Positions 51,400 to 61,986 are shown, numbered from the stretch's first letter. The stretch is 64,000 bases of DNA from Pontimicrobium aquaticum (GCF_005047595.1 NZ_SUPL01000001.1:1-64000); one strand, 5' to 3'. The notes: generated by a model from the sequence alone, not told the origin. A program made the numbers and translations.

Positions 51400-52818
51400 T
51401 TAATACTCTGTATATTTTAAAAACCTATAAACTCCACTTTTTTTATTAAAAGCTCCTCTAATATATGAATCTTTATATTTGAAAACTGATTCAAAAAGCT
51501 GATTTCCTTCCAAGTTACTTGAATCGTTATTGATTATATCAAATCCATTTAATGGAATATTATCACCTTCAACATGACTAAAATCTTTATCAAAAAGACA
51601 AATAATTCTGGTAGATTTTGTTTTTGAATACGAATTAAATGCTGAAAACAATGCGCCTCCAATCATTCCTCCAATCATTCCTCCCATTATACTCATATTG
51701 ACTCTCTGAATTTCTTCACTAGCTCCTATGGTTACTACATATAAGCCTTCTCGTTCATAAACTGAAACACCCAAGTTAGACCTAAATATTTTTCTTAAAA
51801 ATTGTTTTGTTCTTTTTAACTCTCTATAGTTAGACAAATCTCCTCCTTCTAGCATAATAGGAGAGTTCTTAAAGTCAATTTCTGAATCTTCATTAATGGT
51901 AAATTCTTTTACAAGTTCATTAGTAGTTTTATTATAGATACTAAAAACCAATCTATAAGGAGTTACATGAACTTTAAAAAACAAATCTTTATAAATAAAA
52001 GAGTTAGACTTAGATCTAAGCTCTGTTTTTGTAAAATCTTTATTCTCTAACTCCTTAACTTTCCAGCTTCCGTCTTTAGTATCTATATTAAGGAGATATG
52101 TATAATCATCTTGAAAGTCTGTGGTTAAAGTAACAACTCCTTCATTAAAATAAGCTTTACTACTAGAAGATGTTAGTTCTAGAGACATTGGTTCATTTTT
52201 TAAAATTTGAGATGTTTTTCCATAACCATTAGGTCCGAAATACATATAATAAAATTCACCTCCTTTTATTCCTGAAAATTCATGCTCAGTAAGGTCAATT
52301 GTTTTAGTCTCAATATTACTCTCCTTATCAAAAGTGTAAAGTTTCAATACTGAGGTTCCTTGAATAATTGTAAGTAAATGTAATATCTCCATTTCATTAA
52401 ATGAATCTACTATTACCTCTTTTCTCAAATCAATTGGAAGCTCTTCCTTTACAACAAACTTGTTTGTAGTAAAATTAAATGCTATGCTCGAAAACTTTCT
52501 ACCAGATCCATTTTTAAAAAATAAAGTCACTAGATAATCGTTTATGACACTCCCAATAAAATAAGGTGTTTTTTTAGGAAATAAAGGTACTCGCATTTCA
52601 GAAATCAACTCCTGATTTTCATTATACAAATAACCTGTAATACCATTATACTCTTGGAGAAAAAAAGCAAAATTACCATTAGAAGTATCCACAACTGGAA
52701 TTGCGTCTTTAATTTCTGAGCTATTAGCTCCAAACCTTGTATTAATATGAACCCATTCCTCTTGTGAAAAGCCTATAAGAGAATTTAAAAAGAAAAACAC
52801 AAACAAAAACTGTCTCAT
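51400..52818 (-). CDS. Exported hypothetical protein of 472 aa
   Basis: A signal peptide ends near GFSQ (residue 19). The rest is mostly beta-strand-like, with a hydrophobic Gly-rich stretch near 378–395 (SIMGGMIGGMIGGALFSAF) that could be a membrane insertion or structural glycine motif. No known family or catalytic motif. The start is 3 bp after the metG stop, so it is probably co-transcribed. Function unknown. Confidence 0.75.
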   Translation of the reverse strand: MRQFLFVFFFLNSLIGFSQEEWVHINTRFGANSSEIKDAIPVVDTSNGNFAFFLQEYNGITGYLYNENQELISEMRVPLFPKKTPYFIGSVINDYLVTLFFKNGSGRKFSSIAFNFTTNKFVVKEELPIDLRKEVIVDSFNEMEILHLLTIIQGTSVLKLYTFDKESNIETKTIDLTEHEFSGIKGGEFYYMYFGPNGYGKTSQILKNEPMSLELTSSSSKAYFNEGVVTLTTDFQDDYTYLLNIDTKDGSWKVKELENKDFTKTELRSKSNSFIYKDLFFKVHVTPYRLVFSIYNKTTNELVKEFTINEDSEIDFKNSPIMLEGGDLSNYRELKRTKQFLRKIFRSNLGVSVYEREGLYVVTIGASEEIQRVNMSIMGGMIGGMIGGALFSAFNSYSKTKSTRIICLFDKDFSHVEGDNIPLNGFDIINNDSSNLEGNQLFESVFKYKDSYIRGAFNKKSGVYRFLKYTEY

Positions 52819-52821
52819 AAC

Positions 52822-54891
52822 CTAACTAATCTTCAACCCATTTGTAACCTCATCATGTTTATCAGGATTTACAAACACCAAATTTCCTGCACTGTCTTCG
52901 GTCATTAAAATCATGCCTTGGCTTTCCACACCACGTAAGGCTCTAGGCGCAAGGTTTACCAATACGGTTACTTTTTTACCAACAACGTCTTCTGGTGTAA
53001 AGCTTTCAGCTATTCCTGACACAATAGTTCTGGTGTCAATTCCTGTATCCACCTTTAACACCAATAATTTTTTTGTTTTAGGCATTTTCTCAGCCTCTAA
53101 AATAGTGCCCACACGAATATCCAGTTTTGAGAAATCATCCCAGGTAATTTCTTCTTTTTGTGGTTCTACTTTTTTATTGGCTGCTTCATTAGCTTTTTTA
53201 TTTGCTTCTAATTTGTCTAATTGTGCTTGAATTTCCTTATCCTCAATTTTTGAAAATAATAACTCTGCTCTACCTATAGTATGATTAGCTGGAAGTAATT
53301 CTTTACCTTCAGAGATTCCATCCCAAGTGAAATCTGAATCAAGTGCAGCATGACAAAGAATATCTTCTAATTTTTTTGATGTAAACGGTAAAAAAGGTTC
53401 GCCTAAAACCGCTAAAGCTGAAGCGATTTGCAATGCCACATACATGATGGTTTGCACACGAGCTTCATCTTCTTTTATAACCTTCCAAGGTTCTTCATCG
53501 GCTAAATACTTATTACCTAATCTAGCTAAATTAATAAGCTCTTGACTTGCCTCTCTAAAACGATAACGCTCAATAGAACTTGCAATAACTGCAGGAAAGG
53601 CTTTTAAAGTTGCTAACGTTTCCTTGTCAATAGCTGAAAACTCATTAGGTTTTGGCACTATTCCGTCGTAGTATTTATTGGTAAGCACTACGACTCTATT
53701 AATGAAGTTACCAAAAATGGCAACTAACTCATTATTATTTCTAGCTTGAAAATCTTTCCATGTAAAATCGTTATCCTTAGTTTCTGGTGCATTGGCTGTT
53801 AAGGCATAACGCAATACATCTTGCTTATTTGGAAACTCTTGTAAATATTCATGTAACCAAACTGCCCAGTTTTTAGAAGTTGACAACTTGTTTCCCTCTA
53901 GATTTAAGAACTCATTTGCTGGTACATTATCTGGTAATACATAGCTGCCTTCAGCTTTTAACATTGCTGGAAATATAATACAGTGAAATACAATATTATC
54001 TTTTCCAATAAAATGCAACAATTTTGTATCCTCGTCTTTCCAATAAGGTTCCCAATCTTTCCCTTCGCGTGCTGCCCACTCTTTTGTAGCAGAAATGTAC
54101 CCAATTGGCGCATCAAACCAAACATACAACACTTTACCTTCGCCACCTTCAACAGGAACAGGAATTCCCCAATCCAAATCACGTGTGACTGCTCGCGGAC
54201 GTAAACCGTCGTCAATCCAAGATTTTACTTGACCATACACATTAGGCTTCCAATCTTTTTTATGACCAACCAGAATCCATTCTTTTAAAAAGGCCTCATG
54301 CTTATCTAAAGGCAAAAACCAATGCTTTGTTTTTTTTAAGGTTGGCGTTGCTCCAGTAATTGCTGATTTTGGGTTTATTAAATCGGTTGCATTATGGCTA
54401 GTTCCACAGTTTTCACATTGGTCACCATAACTTTCTTCATTACCACATTTTGGGCAAGTTCCAATAACAAATCTATCTGCTAAAAACTGATTGGCCTCTT
54501 CATCATATAACTGCTCTGTGACTTCTTCAATAAACTCACCTTTATCATATAAGGTCTTGAAAAACTCAGACGCTGTATCGTGATGAATCTTTGCAGAAGT
54601 TCTTGAATAATTATCAAAAGAAATTCCAAAATCTTCAAACGATTGCTTGATAATAGCATGATATTTATCGACAATATCTTGAGGAGTCACACCCTCCTTT
54701 TTTGCCTTGATAGTAATAGGCACACCATGCTCATCACTTCCACAAATAAATACTACATCTTGACCTTGAAGTCTTTGGTAGCGTGCATAAATATCTGCTG
54801 GCACATAAACACCTGCTAAATGACCAATATGAATGGGACCATTAGTATAAGGTAAAGCCGCCGTTATGGTATATCTTTTTGGTTGATTCAT
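52822..54891 (-). CDS. metG: Methionyl-tRNA synthetase
   Basis: Charges tRNA-Met in the cytoplasm. [10 protein letters not shown] (HIGH motif, residues 14–23), zinc knuckles CPKC and CENC (about 143–160), the KLSTSK loop near 336 (KMSKS-like), and a C-terminal EMAP/tRNA-binding domain (about 580–689, [15 protein letters not shown]), which promotes dimerisation. 689 aa is standard for the long bacterial form. The gene starts 203 bp from the divergent S66 peptidase gene. Confidence 0.97.
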   Translation of the reverse strand: MNQPKRYTITAALPYTNGPIHIGHLAGVYVPADIYARYQRLQGQDVVFICGSDEHGVPITIKAKKEGVTPQDIVDKYHAIIKQSFEDFGISFDNYSRTSAKIHHDTASEFFKTLYDKGEFIEEVTEQLYDEEANQFLADRFVIGTCPKCGNEESYGDQCENCGTSHNATDLINPKSAITGATPTLKKTKHWFLPLDKHEAFLKEWILVGHKKDWKPNVYGQVKSWIDDGLRPRAVTRDLDWGIPVPVEGGEGKVLYVWFDAPIGYISATKEWAAREGKDWEPYWKDEDTKLLHFIGKDNIVFHCIIFPAMLKAEGSYVLPDNVPANEFLNLEGNKLSTSKNWAVWLHEYLQEFPNKQDVLRYALTANAPETKDNDFTWKDFQARNNNELVAIFGNFINRVVVLTNKYYDGIVPKPNEFSAIDKETLATLKAFPAVIASSIERYRFREASQELINLARLGNKYLADEEPWKVIKEDEARVQTIMYVALQIASALAVLGEPFLPFTSKKLEDILCHAALDSDFTWDGISEGKELLPANHTIGRAELLFSKIEDKEIQAQLDKLEANKKANEAANKKVEPQKEEITWDDFSKLDIRVGTILEAEKMPKTKKLLVLKVDTGIDTRTIVSGIAESFTPEDVVGKKVTVLVNLAPRALRGVESQGMILMTEDSAGNLVFVNPDKHDEVTNGLKIS

Positions 54892-54914
54892 TAATTCTAA
54901 AAAATTAAATTATA

Positions 54915-55000
54915 CGTCATTGCGAGAAGTAAAACGACGAAGTAATCTCAATAATCACAACATCTAACAAACAGATTACTTCGTTATACTCGTAATGACA
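54915..55000. repeat. MITE-like inverted repeat between metG and the S66 peptidase gene
   Basis: The outer ends CGTCATTGCGAG (54915–54926) and CTCGTAATGACA (54989–55000) are near-complementary. An inner perfect 11-bp pair, CGAAGTAATCT / AGATTACTTCG (54938–54948 and 54973–54983), is also present. The whole 86-bp unit folds into one long hairpin. Similar TCATTGCGAG-ended repeats are scattered in Bacteroidota genomes, from memory. No coding capacity. Confidence 0.75.
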
Positions 55001-55093
55001 AGTTGTTTTTGAAGGCACAAAAATACATAATTTGTCAACCTTTAAGAAACCAAATTAATTAGAACTTCGTTATATTTACCAAAAGCCTATAAT

Positions 55094-56122
55094 ATGATTT
55101 TTAAACGCATTACATACACATTATTAATATTGACTTTAGTTTGTCATAATATGGTTTTAGCGCAGTCTTCAAATGTAACTTATTCTAATACTACAATGTC
55201 TAAACCTTTTATTAAACCGCAATCTTTAAAAGCAGGTGATTCTGTTGCCATAGTTGCTCCTTCAGGGATTTTAAAAAATCGTGAAAAAGAAATAACCCAA
55301 GCAAAAGAATTACTTAAAAGTTGGGGACTTAATGTTATTATAGGTGAACATGTGTTTAAAAAAGATAATCATTTTGCTGGAACAGATAACCAGCGCGCTG
55401 AAGATTTCCAAAAGGCTTTGGACAATCCAAATATTAAAGCTATTTGGTGTGCTCGTGGTGGTTATGGCACTGTGAGGATGATTGACAAAATAGATTTTAC
55501 CAAGTTTAAAGAGAGTCCTAAATGGGTGATTGGTTACTCTGATATTACAGCTATTCACAACCAACTTAATATTGAAGGTAGCGAATCTATACATGCTATG
55601 ATGTGTACGAGCTTGAAAGACGATTTATCGGAAATTGAAAACACCGTTGAAACCTTTAGATGTGCTTTGTTTGGACAACCTTTAAGCTACACAATCGAAG
55701 GGTCAAAACACAATAAAAAAGGCAATGCAAGTGGTGCCTTGGTTGGTGGAAATTTAACCCTATTACATACGATGCTAGGCTCTAAAACTAGTATTGATAC
55801 GTCTGGAAAAATATTATTTATAGAAGAAATTGGAGAGTATAAATACCATATTGACCGAATGTTGCAAAGTTTAAAACGTGCTGGCTATTTTGACAACTTA
55901 AAGGGACTTATTGTGGGAGACATGAGTAATCTTAGAAAAAACACAACGCCTTGGGGAACGACCATCGAACAATTAATTTTAGGTGTGGTTGCCGAATATG
56001 ACTTTCCTGTGTTATTTAATTTCCCAGCTGGTCATGAAGATGATAACAGAGCTTTGATTTTTGGAAGAACGATTCAGTTAGCAGTTGGTAGTGAGCAATC
56101 GTCAGTTGTTTTTAATAATTAA
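55094..56122 (+). CDS. LD-carboxypeptidase (S66 family), exported
   Basis: Removes the terminal D-Ala from murein tetrapeptides in peptidoglycan recycling. A signal peptide ends near VLAQ (residue 24). The S66 fold shows GDSVAIVAPSG, CARGGYGTVR, IGYSDITAIHN (nucleophile Ser), GGNLTLLHTMLG and FIEEIGEYKYHIDRML (Glu), ending near NFPAGHEDDN (His). 342 aa is normal. The exported location is unusual for LdcA of enterics but common in Bacteroidota. It precedes the yraN-type gene by 42 bp, probably one operon. Confidence 0.9.
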   Translation: MIFKRITYTLLILTLVCHNMVLAQSSNVTYSNTTMSKPFIKPQSLKAGDSVAIVAPSGILKNREKEITQAKELLKSWGLNVIIGEHVFKKDNHFAGTDNQRAEDFQKALDNPNIKAIWCARGGYGTVRMIDKIDFTKFKESPKWVIGYSDITAIHNQLNIEGSESIHAMMCTSLKDDLSEIENTVETFRCALFGQPLSYTIEGSKHNKKGNASGALVGGNLTLLHTMLGSKTSIDTSGKILFIEEIGEYKYHIDRMLQSLKRAGYFDNLKGLIVGDMSNLRKNTTPWGTTIEQLILGVVAEYDFPVLFNFPAGHEDDNRALIFGRTIQLAVGSEQSSVVFNN

Positions 56123-56164
56123 GTAAAACTGTAAACTGAATATTGTTGACTGAACACTTTAAAG

Positions 56165-56524
56165 ATGGCACAACACAACGAACTTGGCAAAAAAGGCGAA
56201 CAACTGGCAGTAGATTTTCTACTTAAAAATAATTACACCATAGTTGAGCGTAATTATAGATTTGATAAAGCCGAAGTTGATATTATTGCTCAACAAAAAG
56301 GCACGCTTGCAATTATTGAGGTTAAAACGCGATCGACAAACGACTTTGGGAATCCGCAGGATTTTGTTAAACCAAAACAAATTCAGCGTTTGGTAAAAGC
56401 AGTAAATGAATATGTGATTGAAAACGATTTGGATGTAGAAATTCGTTTTGACATTATTGCTATTGTAAAACAAGGAAAAGGTTATGATATTGAGCATTTA
56501 GAAAATGCGTTTTACCATTTTTAG
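56165..56524 (+). CDS. YraN/UPF0102 family protein
   Basis: 119 aa, soluble, PD-(D/E)XK-like fold. The family pattern is intact: GKKGEQLAVDFL, the NYTIVERNYRF stretch, AEVDIIAQQ (Asp in the D position) and IIEVKTR (ExK). UPF0102 proteins are small nuclease-like proteins of unclear biological role. Last gene of the rightward pair. Confidence 0.92.
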   Translation: MAQHNELGKKGEQLAVDFLLKNNYTIVERNYRFDKAEVDIIAQQKGTLAIIEVKTRSTNDFGNPQDFVKPKQIQRLVKAVNEYVIENDLDVEIRFDIIAIVKQGKGYDIEHLENAFYHF

Positions 56525-56586
56525 CTACTGAAAAAAAAAGGAATCTTATACATTAAAATAAGAATAAAAAAGTAGATTCCGTATCA

Positions 56587-56606
56587 CACTTCGACTACGC
56601 TCAGTG
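56587..56606. repeat. Palindrome related to the GIY-YIG boundary elements
   Basis: CACT and AGTG arms enclose a core reading TGAG..TCGAA on the minus strand, close to the TGAGG..CTCGAA core at 12118 and 12445. A longer dyad, GATTCCG (56575–56581) and CGGAATC (56615–56621), surrounds it. It lies in the gap between the yraN-type gene and the leftward TlpA gene. No GIY-YIG gene is adjacent. Confidence 0.55.
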
Positions 56607-56631
56607 GGACAGTGCGGAATCACAGAGCTAT

Positions 56632-57957
56632 CTATTTTTTAATTAACTTTTTTAAGGCTTCAATATCGTAAGGCTTCGCAATAATTTTTTTCTCACTATT
56701 TAAAACAAAATAGGTTGGCGTAGCACTTACGTTATAACTTTTACCTATTTTATTTTCCCATTTCCCTAAACCAAGCACATGCATAAACTCAGGGTATTTT
56801 TTAATTTCATTTTCCCATTGGTAAGGCTCATCTTCTAAACCAATAGCTACTACTTTATAGTCAGGGTTATCTAATGTTTTTAAGTGTGCCTGTAACTGCG
56901 GAATTTCTTGTAAACAATGCGAGCAAGTACTACTCCAAAATACAACAATGTATGTTTTAGCCATATTTAAATCGTAAAGCGATATTGGAGTTCTAATACC
57001 ATCTTCATCAATAAAGACATCAAATTCTGGAGCCTTATTTCCTATTGATGTGTTTTTAAATTGATTTAAACCGTTTACCAGTTCACTGTCACCTAAAGAT
57101 TCAGCTAGTTGCAATAAGTAAGTATCCGAAATATAATTCGCCACACCATCAAAATTTGTATCAACCATTTGTTGCCAAATTATTTCTAGCAGAGTACTTT
57201 TTATTTCGGGTTTGGCATTTTTCATTGCCATAAAAACTTCGTCAATATTTTGTTTGTAAATAGCTTCTTCGTCTTCTTTATCGGCAGCCATTCCAAATAC
57301 ATAATTAAGCACACGATCTATAAGAAAATTAGAACTTTGCAACACTTCATTATTAAAATCTACTCCTTTAAAAAAGTGTTTTTTTAAATTATCAATATAG
57401 GTTGTAATATCTTCGAATGATTCTGGTATATATGGTTTGTTAGCTTTAATAAAATTACTCGCTATAGTCCCTTTGGCAGCTTTTTCGTATTCTAATTGCG
57501 TTTCTTTTTGGGTTTTAAATATTGACATTAACGCAGTACTATCTTGGCTTTGCTGATTGTAAAAATTACCGATACTTTGGCTAATAAGAGACATACTATT
57601 AGTATATGAGCTCATTAATGTATTCTCTACAGAGGATTTAAAATCGACTCCAGTTTCAGCATTAAAGGTTAATGAAACGTCTTCTTTAGCATTATAAATA
57701 ATATCGAAATTAAATTCTTCTTGAGGTAAGGCATACACCAATCTGTACATACCTTCTGTAACAGTAGAGTCTAGCTCTAAATTAAAGTTGCCTTTTTCAT
57801 CCATTTGTGTATTTGCTACATACATAGTTGATGTTGGCGTTATTTTATACAACACAGCAAAGGGATAATCTTCTGCTGGCGAAAAAGTACCTTTAATAGT
57901 ATGTTGCGCTATTAAAAAAGATGGTAATAATAAAAAGATGAAAATTATTTTTTTCAA
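56632..57957 (-). CDS. TlpA-type thiol-disulfide protein with DUF4369-like N-terminus
   Basis: 441 aa. A signal peptide ends near LIAQ (residue 18). A beta-rich N-terminal region (about 20–110, HTIKGTFSPAEDYP) is typical of periplasmic TlpA proteins of Bacteroidota. The helical middle part is followed by a C-terminal thioredoxin domain with FWSSTCSHCLQEI (CxxC near 346–349). Likely a periplasmic reductase or isomerase for exported proteins. Precedes no obvious partner; mfd lies upstream. Confidence 0.88.
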   Translation of the reverse strand: MKKIIFIFLLLPSFLIAQHTIKGTFSPAEDYPFAVLYKITPTSTMYVANTQMDEKGNFNLELDSTVTEGMYRLVYALPQEEFNFDIIYNAKEDVSLTFNAETGVDFKSSVENTLMSSYTNSMSLISQSIGNFYNQQSQDSTALMSIFKTQKETQLEYEKAAKGTIASNFIKANKPYIPESFEDITTYIDNLKKHFFKGVDFNNEVLQSSNFLIDRVLNYVFGMAADKEDEEAIYKQNIDEVFMAMKNAKPEIKSTLLEIIWQQMVDTNFDGVANYISDTYLLQLAESLGDSELVNGLNQFKNTSIGNKAPEFDVFIDEDGIRTPISLYDLNMAKTYIVVFWSSTCSHCLQEIPQLQAHLKTLDNPDYKVVAIGLEDEPYQWENEIKKYPEFMHVLGLGKWENKIGKSYNVSATPTYFVLNSEKKIIAKPYDIEALKKLIKK

Positions 57958-58029
57958 TTTAGTATGTGTTTATTTTTGTTAATACCTTTATTAGATAAGG
58001 CATATTTACTTATTTTATCAATTCAAGAA

Positions 58030-61000
58030 TCACGCCAAAATTGGCTGTAATACCTCTAAAGCTTTATCTACCGATTTTACATTATCAAAAGTAAGCAATA
58101 ATCGTAAACCTTGACGTGTTTGCTTTTCTTTCATTTTACACTTAGTTGGATGCGTTTGAATGTATTGCAATACTTTTGAAAAACCAATGCTTTGATAAAA
58201 ACCACTCTGCTGATCTTTTATAAAATAGCCAATACATTTGTTTTTTTTCATCACTATTTTTTCGAAACCTAACTTGGTTGCAATCCATTTTATACGAACG
58301 CTATTTAATAAATCTGCTACTTGCGTTGGTAATTCACCAAAACGATCAATAAGTCTAGATTCAAAGTTAAGTAATTCTTCTTCCGTTTTTAAGTTGTTTA
58401 ACTCGGTGTATAAGTTTAAACGTTCGGCAATATTATTGACATAATCATCTGGAAATAATAACTCGAAATCGGTGTCGATTGTTATATCTTTTACGTAATC
58501 TTTATCTTTATTTTCGTCTTTATATAAGTCTTTAAACTCATTTTCTTTAAGCTCTTCTATAGCTTCATTTAATATTTTTTGGTAGGTGTCAAATCCAATC
58601 TCATTAATAAATCCGCTTTGTTCACCTCCAAGTAAATCTCCTGCGCCTCTAATCTCTAGATCTTTCATTGCAATATTGAAACCACTTCCAAGTTCGGTAT
58701 GTTGCTCCAATGCTGTAATACGCTTTCTAGCATCATTTGTCATTGCTGAATATTCTGGCGTAATAAAATAACAAAATGCTTTTTTGTTGCTTCTACCAAC
58801 ACGTCCTCGCATTTGATGCAAATCACTCAATCCGAAATTATTGGCATTATTGATAAAAATAGTATTAGCATTTGGCACGTCCAATCCGCTTTCTACAATG
58901 GTGGTACTCACTAGCACATCAAATTCACCATTCATAAATGCTAACATGAGCTGCTCAAGTTTTTTGCCTTCCATTTGTCCATGACCAATCCCTATTTTAG
59001 CATCAGGAACTAGTCGTTGAATCATACCTGCAACTTCTTTTATGTTTTCAATGCGATTATGAATAAAGAAAATTTGTCCGCCACGTTGAATTTCGTAACT
59101 CACAGCATCACGTATGGTTTCTTCATTAAAACGTATTACGTGGATCTCGATTGGATAACGGTTAGGTGGTGGTGTTGTTATAACCGATAAATCGCGAGCA
59201 GCCATTAAACTAAATTGAAGTGTTCGAGGTATTGGTGTTGCTGTAAGCGTCAATACATCAACGTTTTCTTTTATGGTTTTAAGTTTCTCTTTAACTGATA
59301 CGCCAAATTTTTGTTCTTCATCAACAATTAATAATCCTAAATCTTTAAACTTTACATTTTTGTTAACTAATTGGTGTGTGCCTATAATAATATCAACACT
59401 TCCCTTTTCTAGGTTTTCTAAAGTTTCACGTTTTTGTTTTGCCGTTCTAAATCGGTTAAGATAATCTACTGTTACAGGAAAATCTTTTAAACGCTCGGTT
59501 AAGGTTCTATAATGTTGATATGCCAAAATGGTTGTAGGCACTAAAATGGCTACTTGCTTCCCATTATCAACAGCCTTAAAAGCTGCTCTAATAGCGACTT
59601 CGGTTTTGCCAAAACCAACATCTCCACAGACCAAACGATCCATAGGACGTTCGCTTTCCATATCTGCTTTAATATCTGAAGTTGCAGTTATTTGGTCTGG
59701 AGTATCTTCATAAATAAACGATGCCTCTAATTCGTGTTGCATATAGCTATCTGGATTATATTGATAGCCAGTCTTCATTTTACGTTTTGCGTATAATTTA
59801 ATTAAGTTAAACGCAATTTCTTTAACCCTCGACTTGGTTTTTTGTTTAAGGGTTTTCCAAGCTTTACTTCCTAGCTTATAAACTTTAGGTGGTTTTCCAT
59901 CTTTACCATTAAATTTGGTAATTTTATGTAATGAATGAATGCTTAAGTACAAAATATCTCGCTCTCCATATACCAACTTAATAGCTTCTTGTTTCTTGCC
60001 TTCAACATCAATTTTTTGTAAACCTCCAAAACGACCAATTCCATGATCTATATGTGTTACGTAATCACCAACATCTAAATTTGTAAGCTCTTTTAAGGTG
60101 ATGGCTTGCTTTTTTGCATAACCATTTTTAAGATGAAATTTATGGTAACGTTCAAATATTTGATGATCTGTATAACAAACTACTTTAGCTTCATGGTCTA
60201 TAAAACCTTTGTGCAATGACAATACAAATGTTTTGTAATGCACATCTTCATCTACATCATCAAAAATATCATGAAATCGTTTTGCCTGTTGTTCTGAAAC
60301 ACAACTAATATAGTTTGTATAACCCTTGGCATGATTTGTATTTAAATTATCAATTAATACATTGAACTGCTTATTAAAAGATGGTTGTGGAGATATATTA
60401 AATGTTATTGTTTGGGATGTATCAGACACGTTAGACATTACTGCCGAACTACCAAACTCAATAACATTAAAGTTTAAAAATTGCTTTTTCAATAAGTTTG
60501 AATCACAAAAAAGCTCCTCAGGTTGCGCATGTTTTATATCGCTTGATAAACTATTGAATACTTCAACAGCTTTCTCATAAAAACCATCAATTCTAGCAAA
60601 CATAAGGCCAGCATTACTTGTAAAAATAACAGTTTTTTGGGCAATGTACTTTAAAAAACTCTGTCTGCTTTCTTCTAAAAACTTATTAGCAACATTAGGA
60701 ATAATACTGATTTTTTTTATTTGCTCTGTAGATAATTGTGTTTCTACATCAAATGTTCGAATACTATCTACTTCATCTCCAAAAAATTCAATTCTATATG
60801 GTTCGTCATGAGAAAAAGAAAACACATCGACAATACCTCCTCTAACCGAAAACTCTCCAGGTTCGGTCACAAAGTCAACACGTTTAAATTTATATTCAAA
60901 CAATACTTCGTTTACAAAATCAATTGATAAATTATCATCTTTAGATATTTTTAACGTGTTTTTTTCTAATTCTTTTCTGGTAACTACTTTTTCGAAAAGC

Positions 61001-61380
61001 GCATCAGGATAGGTAACAATAATTGCTGGTTTTTTTCTAGAATTAATCCTATTTAAAACCTCTGCTCGCAACAAAACATTGGCGTTGTCTGTTTCTTCTA
61101 TTTGGTATGGTCTGCGATAGCTTCCAGGGTAAAACAACACATCTTTTTCATTTAGCAACTGCTCTAAATCGTTTAGGTAATAAGCCGCTTCTTCTTTATC
61201 ATTAAAAATTAGTAAAAATGGTTTATCTGCTTCTTTAAAAGCATTAGAAATAACAAACGAAAAAGAGGATCCTACAAGTCCTTTTAAATGTGTCTTGTTT
61301 TCAATTTTGGCAATAGCATTTTGCAGTTTTTGCTGTTGCAAAGACTGTAAAAAAGTTTGCGAGATTGTTGCTTTACTCAC
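58030..61380 (-). CDS. mfd: Transcription-repair coupling factor
   Basis: ATP-dependent translocase that removes stalled RNA polymerase from DNA lesions and recruits UvrA. 1116 aa. The UvrB-homology N-terminal part (about 1–320) is followed by the RNA-polymerase-interacting domain (about 440–500, LTNLDVGDYVTHIDHGIGRF). The SF2 helicase core has GDVGFGKTEVAIRAAF (Walker A), VDEEQKFGV (motif II) and QMRGRVGRS (motif VI). A TRCF C-terminal domain ends the protein. Complete, with no frameshift seen. Confidence 0.97.
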   Translation of the reverse strand: MSKATISQTFLQSLQQQKLQNAIAKIENKTHLKGLVGSSFSFVISNAFKEADKPFLLIFNDKEEAAYYLNDLEQLLNEKDVLFYPGSYRRPYQIEETDNANVLLRAEVLNRINSRKKPAIIVTYPDALFEKVVTRKELEKNTLKISKDDNLSIDFVNEVLFEYKFKRVDFVTEPGEFSVRGGIVDVFSFSHDEPYRIEFFGDEVDSIRTFDVETQLSTEQIKKISIIPNVANKFLEESRQSFLKYIAQKTVIFTSNAGLMFARIDGFYEKAVEVFNSLSSDIKHAQPEELFCDSNLLKKQFLNFNVIEFGSSAVMSNVSDTSQTITFNISPQPSFNKQFNVLIDNLNTNHAKGYTNYISCVSEQQAKRFHDIFDDVDEDVHYKTFVLSLHKGFIDHEAKVVCYTDHQIFERYHKFHLKNGYAKKQAITLKELTNLDVGDYVTHIDHGIGRFGGLQKIDVEGKKQEAIKLVYGERDILYLSIHSLHKITKFNGKDGKPPKVYKLGSKAWKTLKQKTKSRVKEIAFNLIKLYAKRKMKTGYQYNPDSYMQHELEASFIYEDTPDQITATSDIKADMESERPMDRLVCGDVGFGKTEVAIRAAFKAVDNGKQVAILVPTTILAYQHYRTLTERLKDFPVTVDYLNRFRTAKQKRETLENLEKGSVDIIIGTHQLVNKNVKFKDLGLLIVDEEQKFGVSVKEKLKTIKENVDVLTLTATPIPRTLQFSLMAARDLSVITTPPPNRYPIEIHVIRFNEETIRDAVSYEIQRGGQIFFIHNRIENIKEVAGMIQRLVPDAKIGIGHGQMEGKKLEQLMLAFMNGEFDVLVSTTIVESGLDVPNANTIFINNANNFGLSDLHQMRGRVGRSNKKAFCYFITPEYSAMTNDARKRITALEQHTELGSGFNIAMKDLEIRGAGDLLGGEQSGFINEIGFDTYQKILNEAIEELKENEFKDLYKDENKDKDYVKDITIDTDFELLFPDDYVNNIAERLNLYTELNNLKTEEELLNFESRLIDRFGELPTQVADLLNSVRIKWIATKLGFEKIVMKKNKCIGYFIKDQQSGFYQSIGFSKVLQYIQTHPTKCKMKEKQTRQGLRLLLTFDNVKSVDKALEVLQPILA

Positions 61381-61460
61381 TAAAAAAATTTTGAAACAAA
61401 TATATAATAATTGTTGATTAGAATTTTACAATTTATAGAACAAAAACATATTAATAATAT

Positions 61461-61468
61461 TATATTTG
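61461..61468 (+). promoter_or_regulatory. -7 box upstream of the TerB-like gene
   Basis: TATATTTG, 22 bp before the ATG at 61491. Confidence 0.6.
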
Positions 61469-61490
61469 CATCACAAAAAAAGTACACATT

Positions 61491-61922
61491 ATGTCAATTT
61501 CAGATTTATTTGATAGTGGATTTAAAAAGCGAAATGAAGACCATTTTGCGGCAATTGTTAGAGTTGCTATGAGCGATGATATTATTAATGACGCCGAAAA
61601 AGCTTTTTTAGATCGTTTAGCTAGGAATTTAAATATTTCGGAGCTAGAGTATAAACAAATATTAAAAGATTATAAAACACATCCTATTAATCCACCTTTA
61701 TCTTACGACAGACGTTTAGAACGTTTATACGATTTAGCAAGAATGGTTTGGGCTGACCATATTGAAGGTGAAGACCAAGTGAAGATGCTCAAAAAGTTTG
61801 CTGTTGGTTTAGGTTTTAGAACCGAAAATGCCAAATACATTACAGATAAAGCACTTAAGCTAGTACATAAAGAGGTTGATTTAGATACATTTACAGAAGA
61901 AATGAAAACTATGAATCAATAG
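61491..61922 (+). CDS. TerB-like protein
   Basis: 143 aa, all-helical, cytosolic. The acidic helix pairs VRVAMSDDIINDAEKAFLDR (about 25–44) and ARMVWADHIEGEDQVKMLKK (about 81–101) match the TerB/DjlA-type metal-binding helical fold. Related to tellurite-resistance TerB but found widely as a standalone protein, so tellurite resistance should not be inferred. Own promoter and strong terminator. Role unknown. Confidence 0.85.
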   Translation: MSISDLFDSGFKKRNEDHFAAIVRVAMSDDIINDAEKAFLDRLARNLNISELEYKQILKDYKTHPINPPLSYDRRLERLYDLARMVWADHIEGEDQVKMLKKFAVGLGFRTENAKYITDKALKLVHKEVDLDTFTEEMKTMNQ

Positions 61923-61924
61923 TT

Positions 61925-61981
61925 ACATAGTACCATAAAAAAAGCGAACTTTATCAGTTCGCTTTTTTTATGGTACTATGT
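61925..61981. terminator. Long perfect bidirectional terminator
   Basis: A 25-bp perfect stem (61925–61949 with 61957–61981) around a 7-base loop, including A7/T7 runs within the stem. It separates the convergent TerB-like and fbp genes. Confidence 0.92.
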
Positions 61982-61986
61982 TAGTC

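Noticed and set aside
61491-61922. Tellurite-resistance operon
   Set aside because: The TerB-like gene stands alone with its own promoter and terminator; no terA/C/D/Z neighbours are present.
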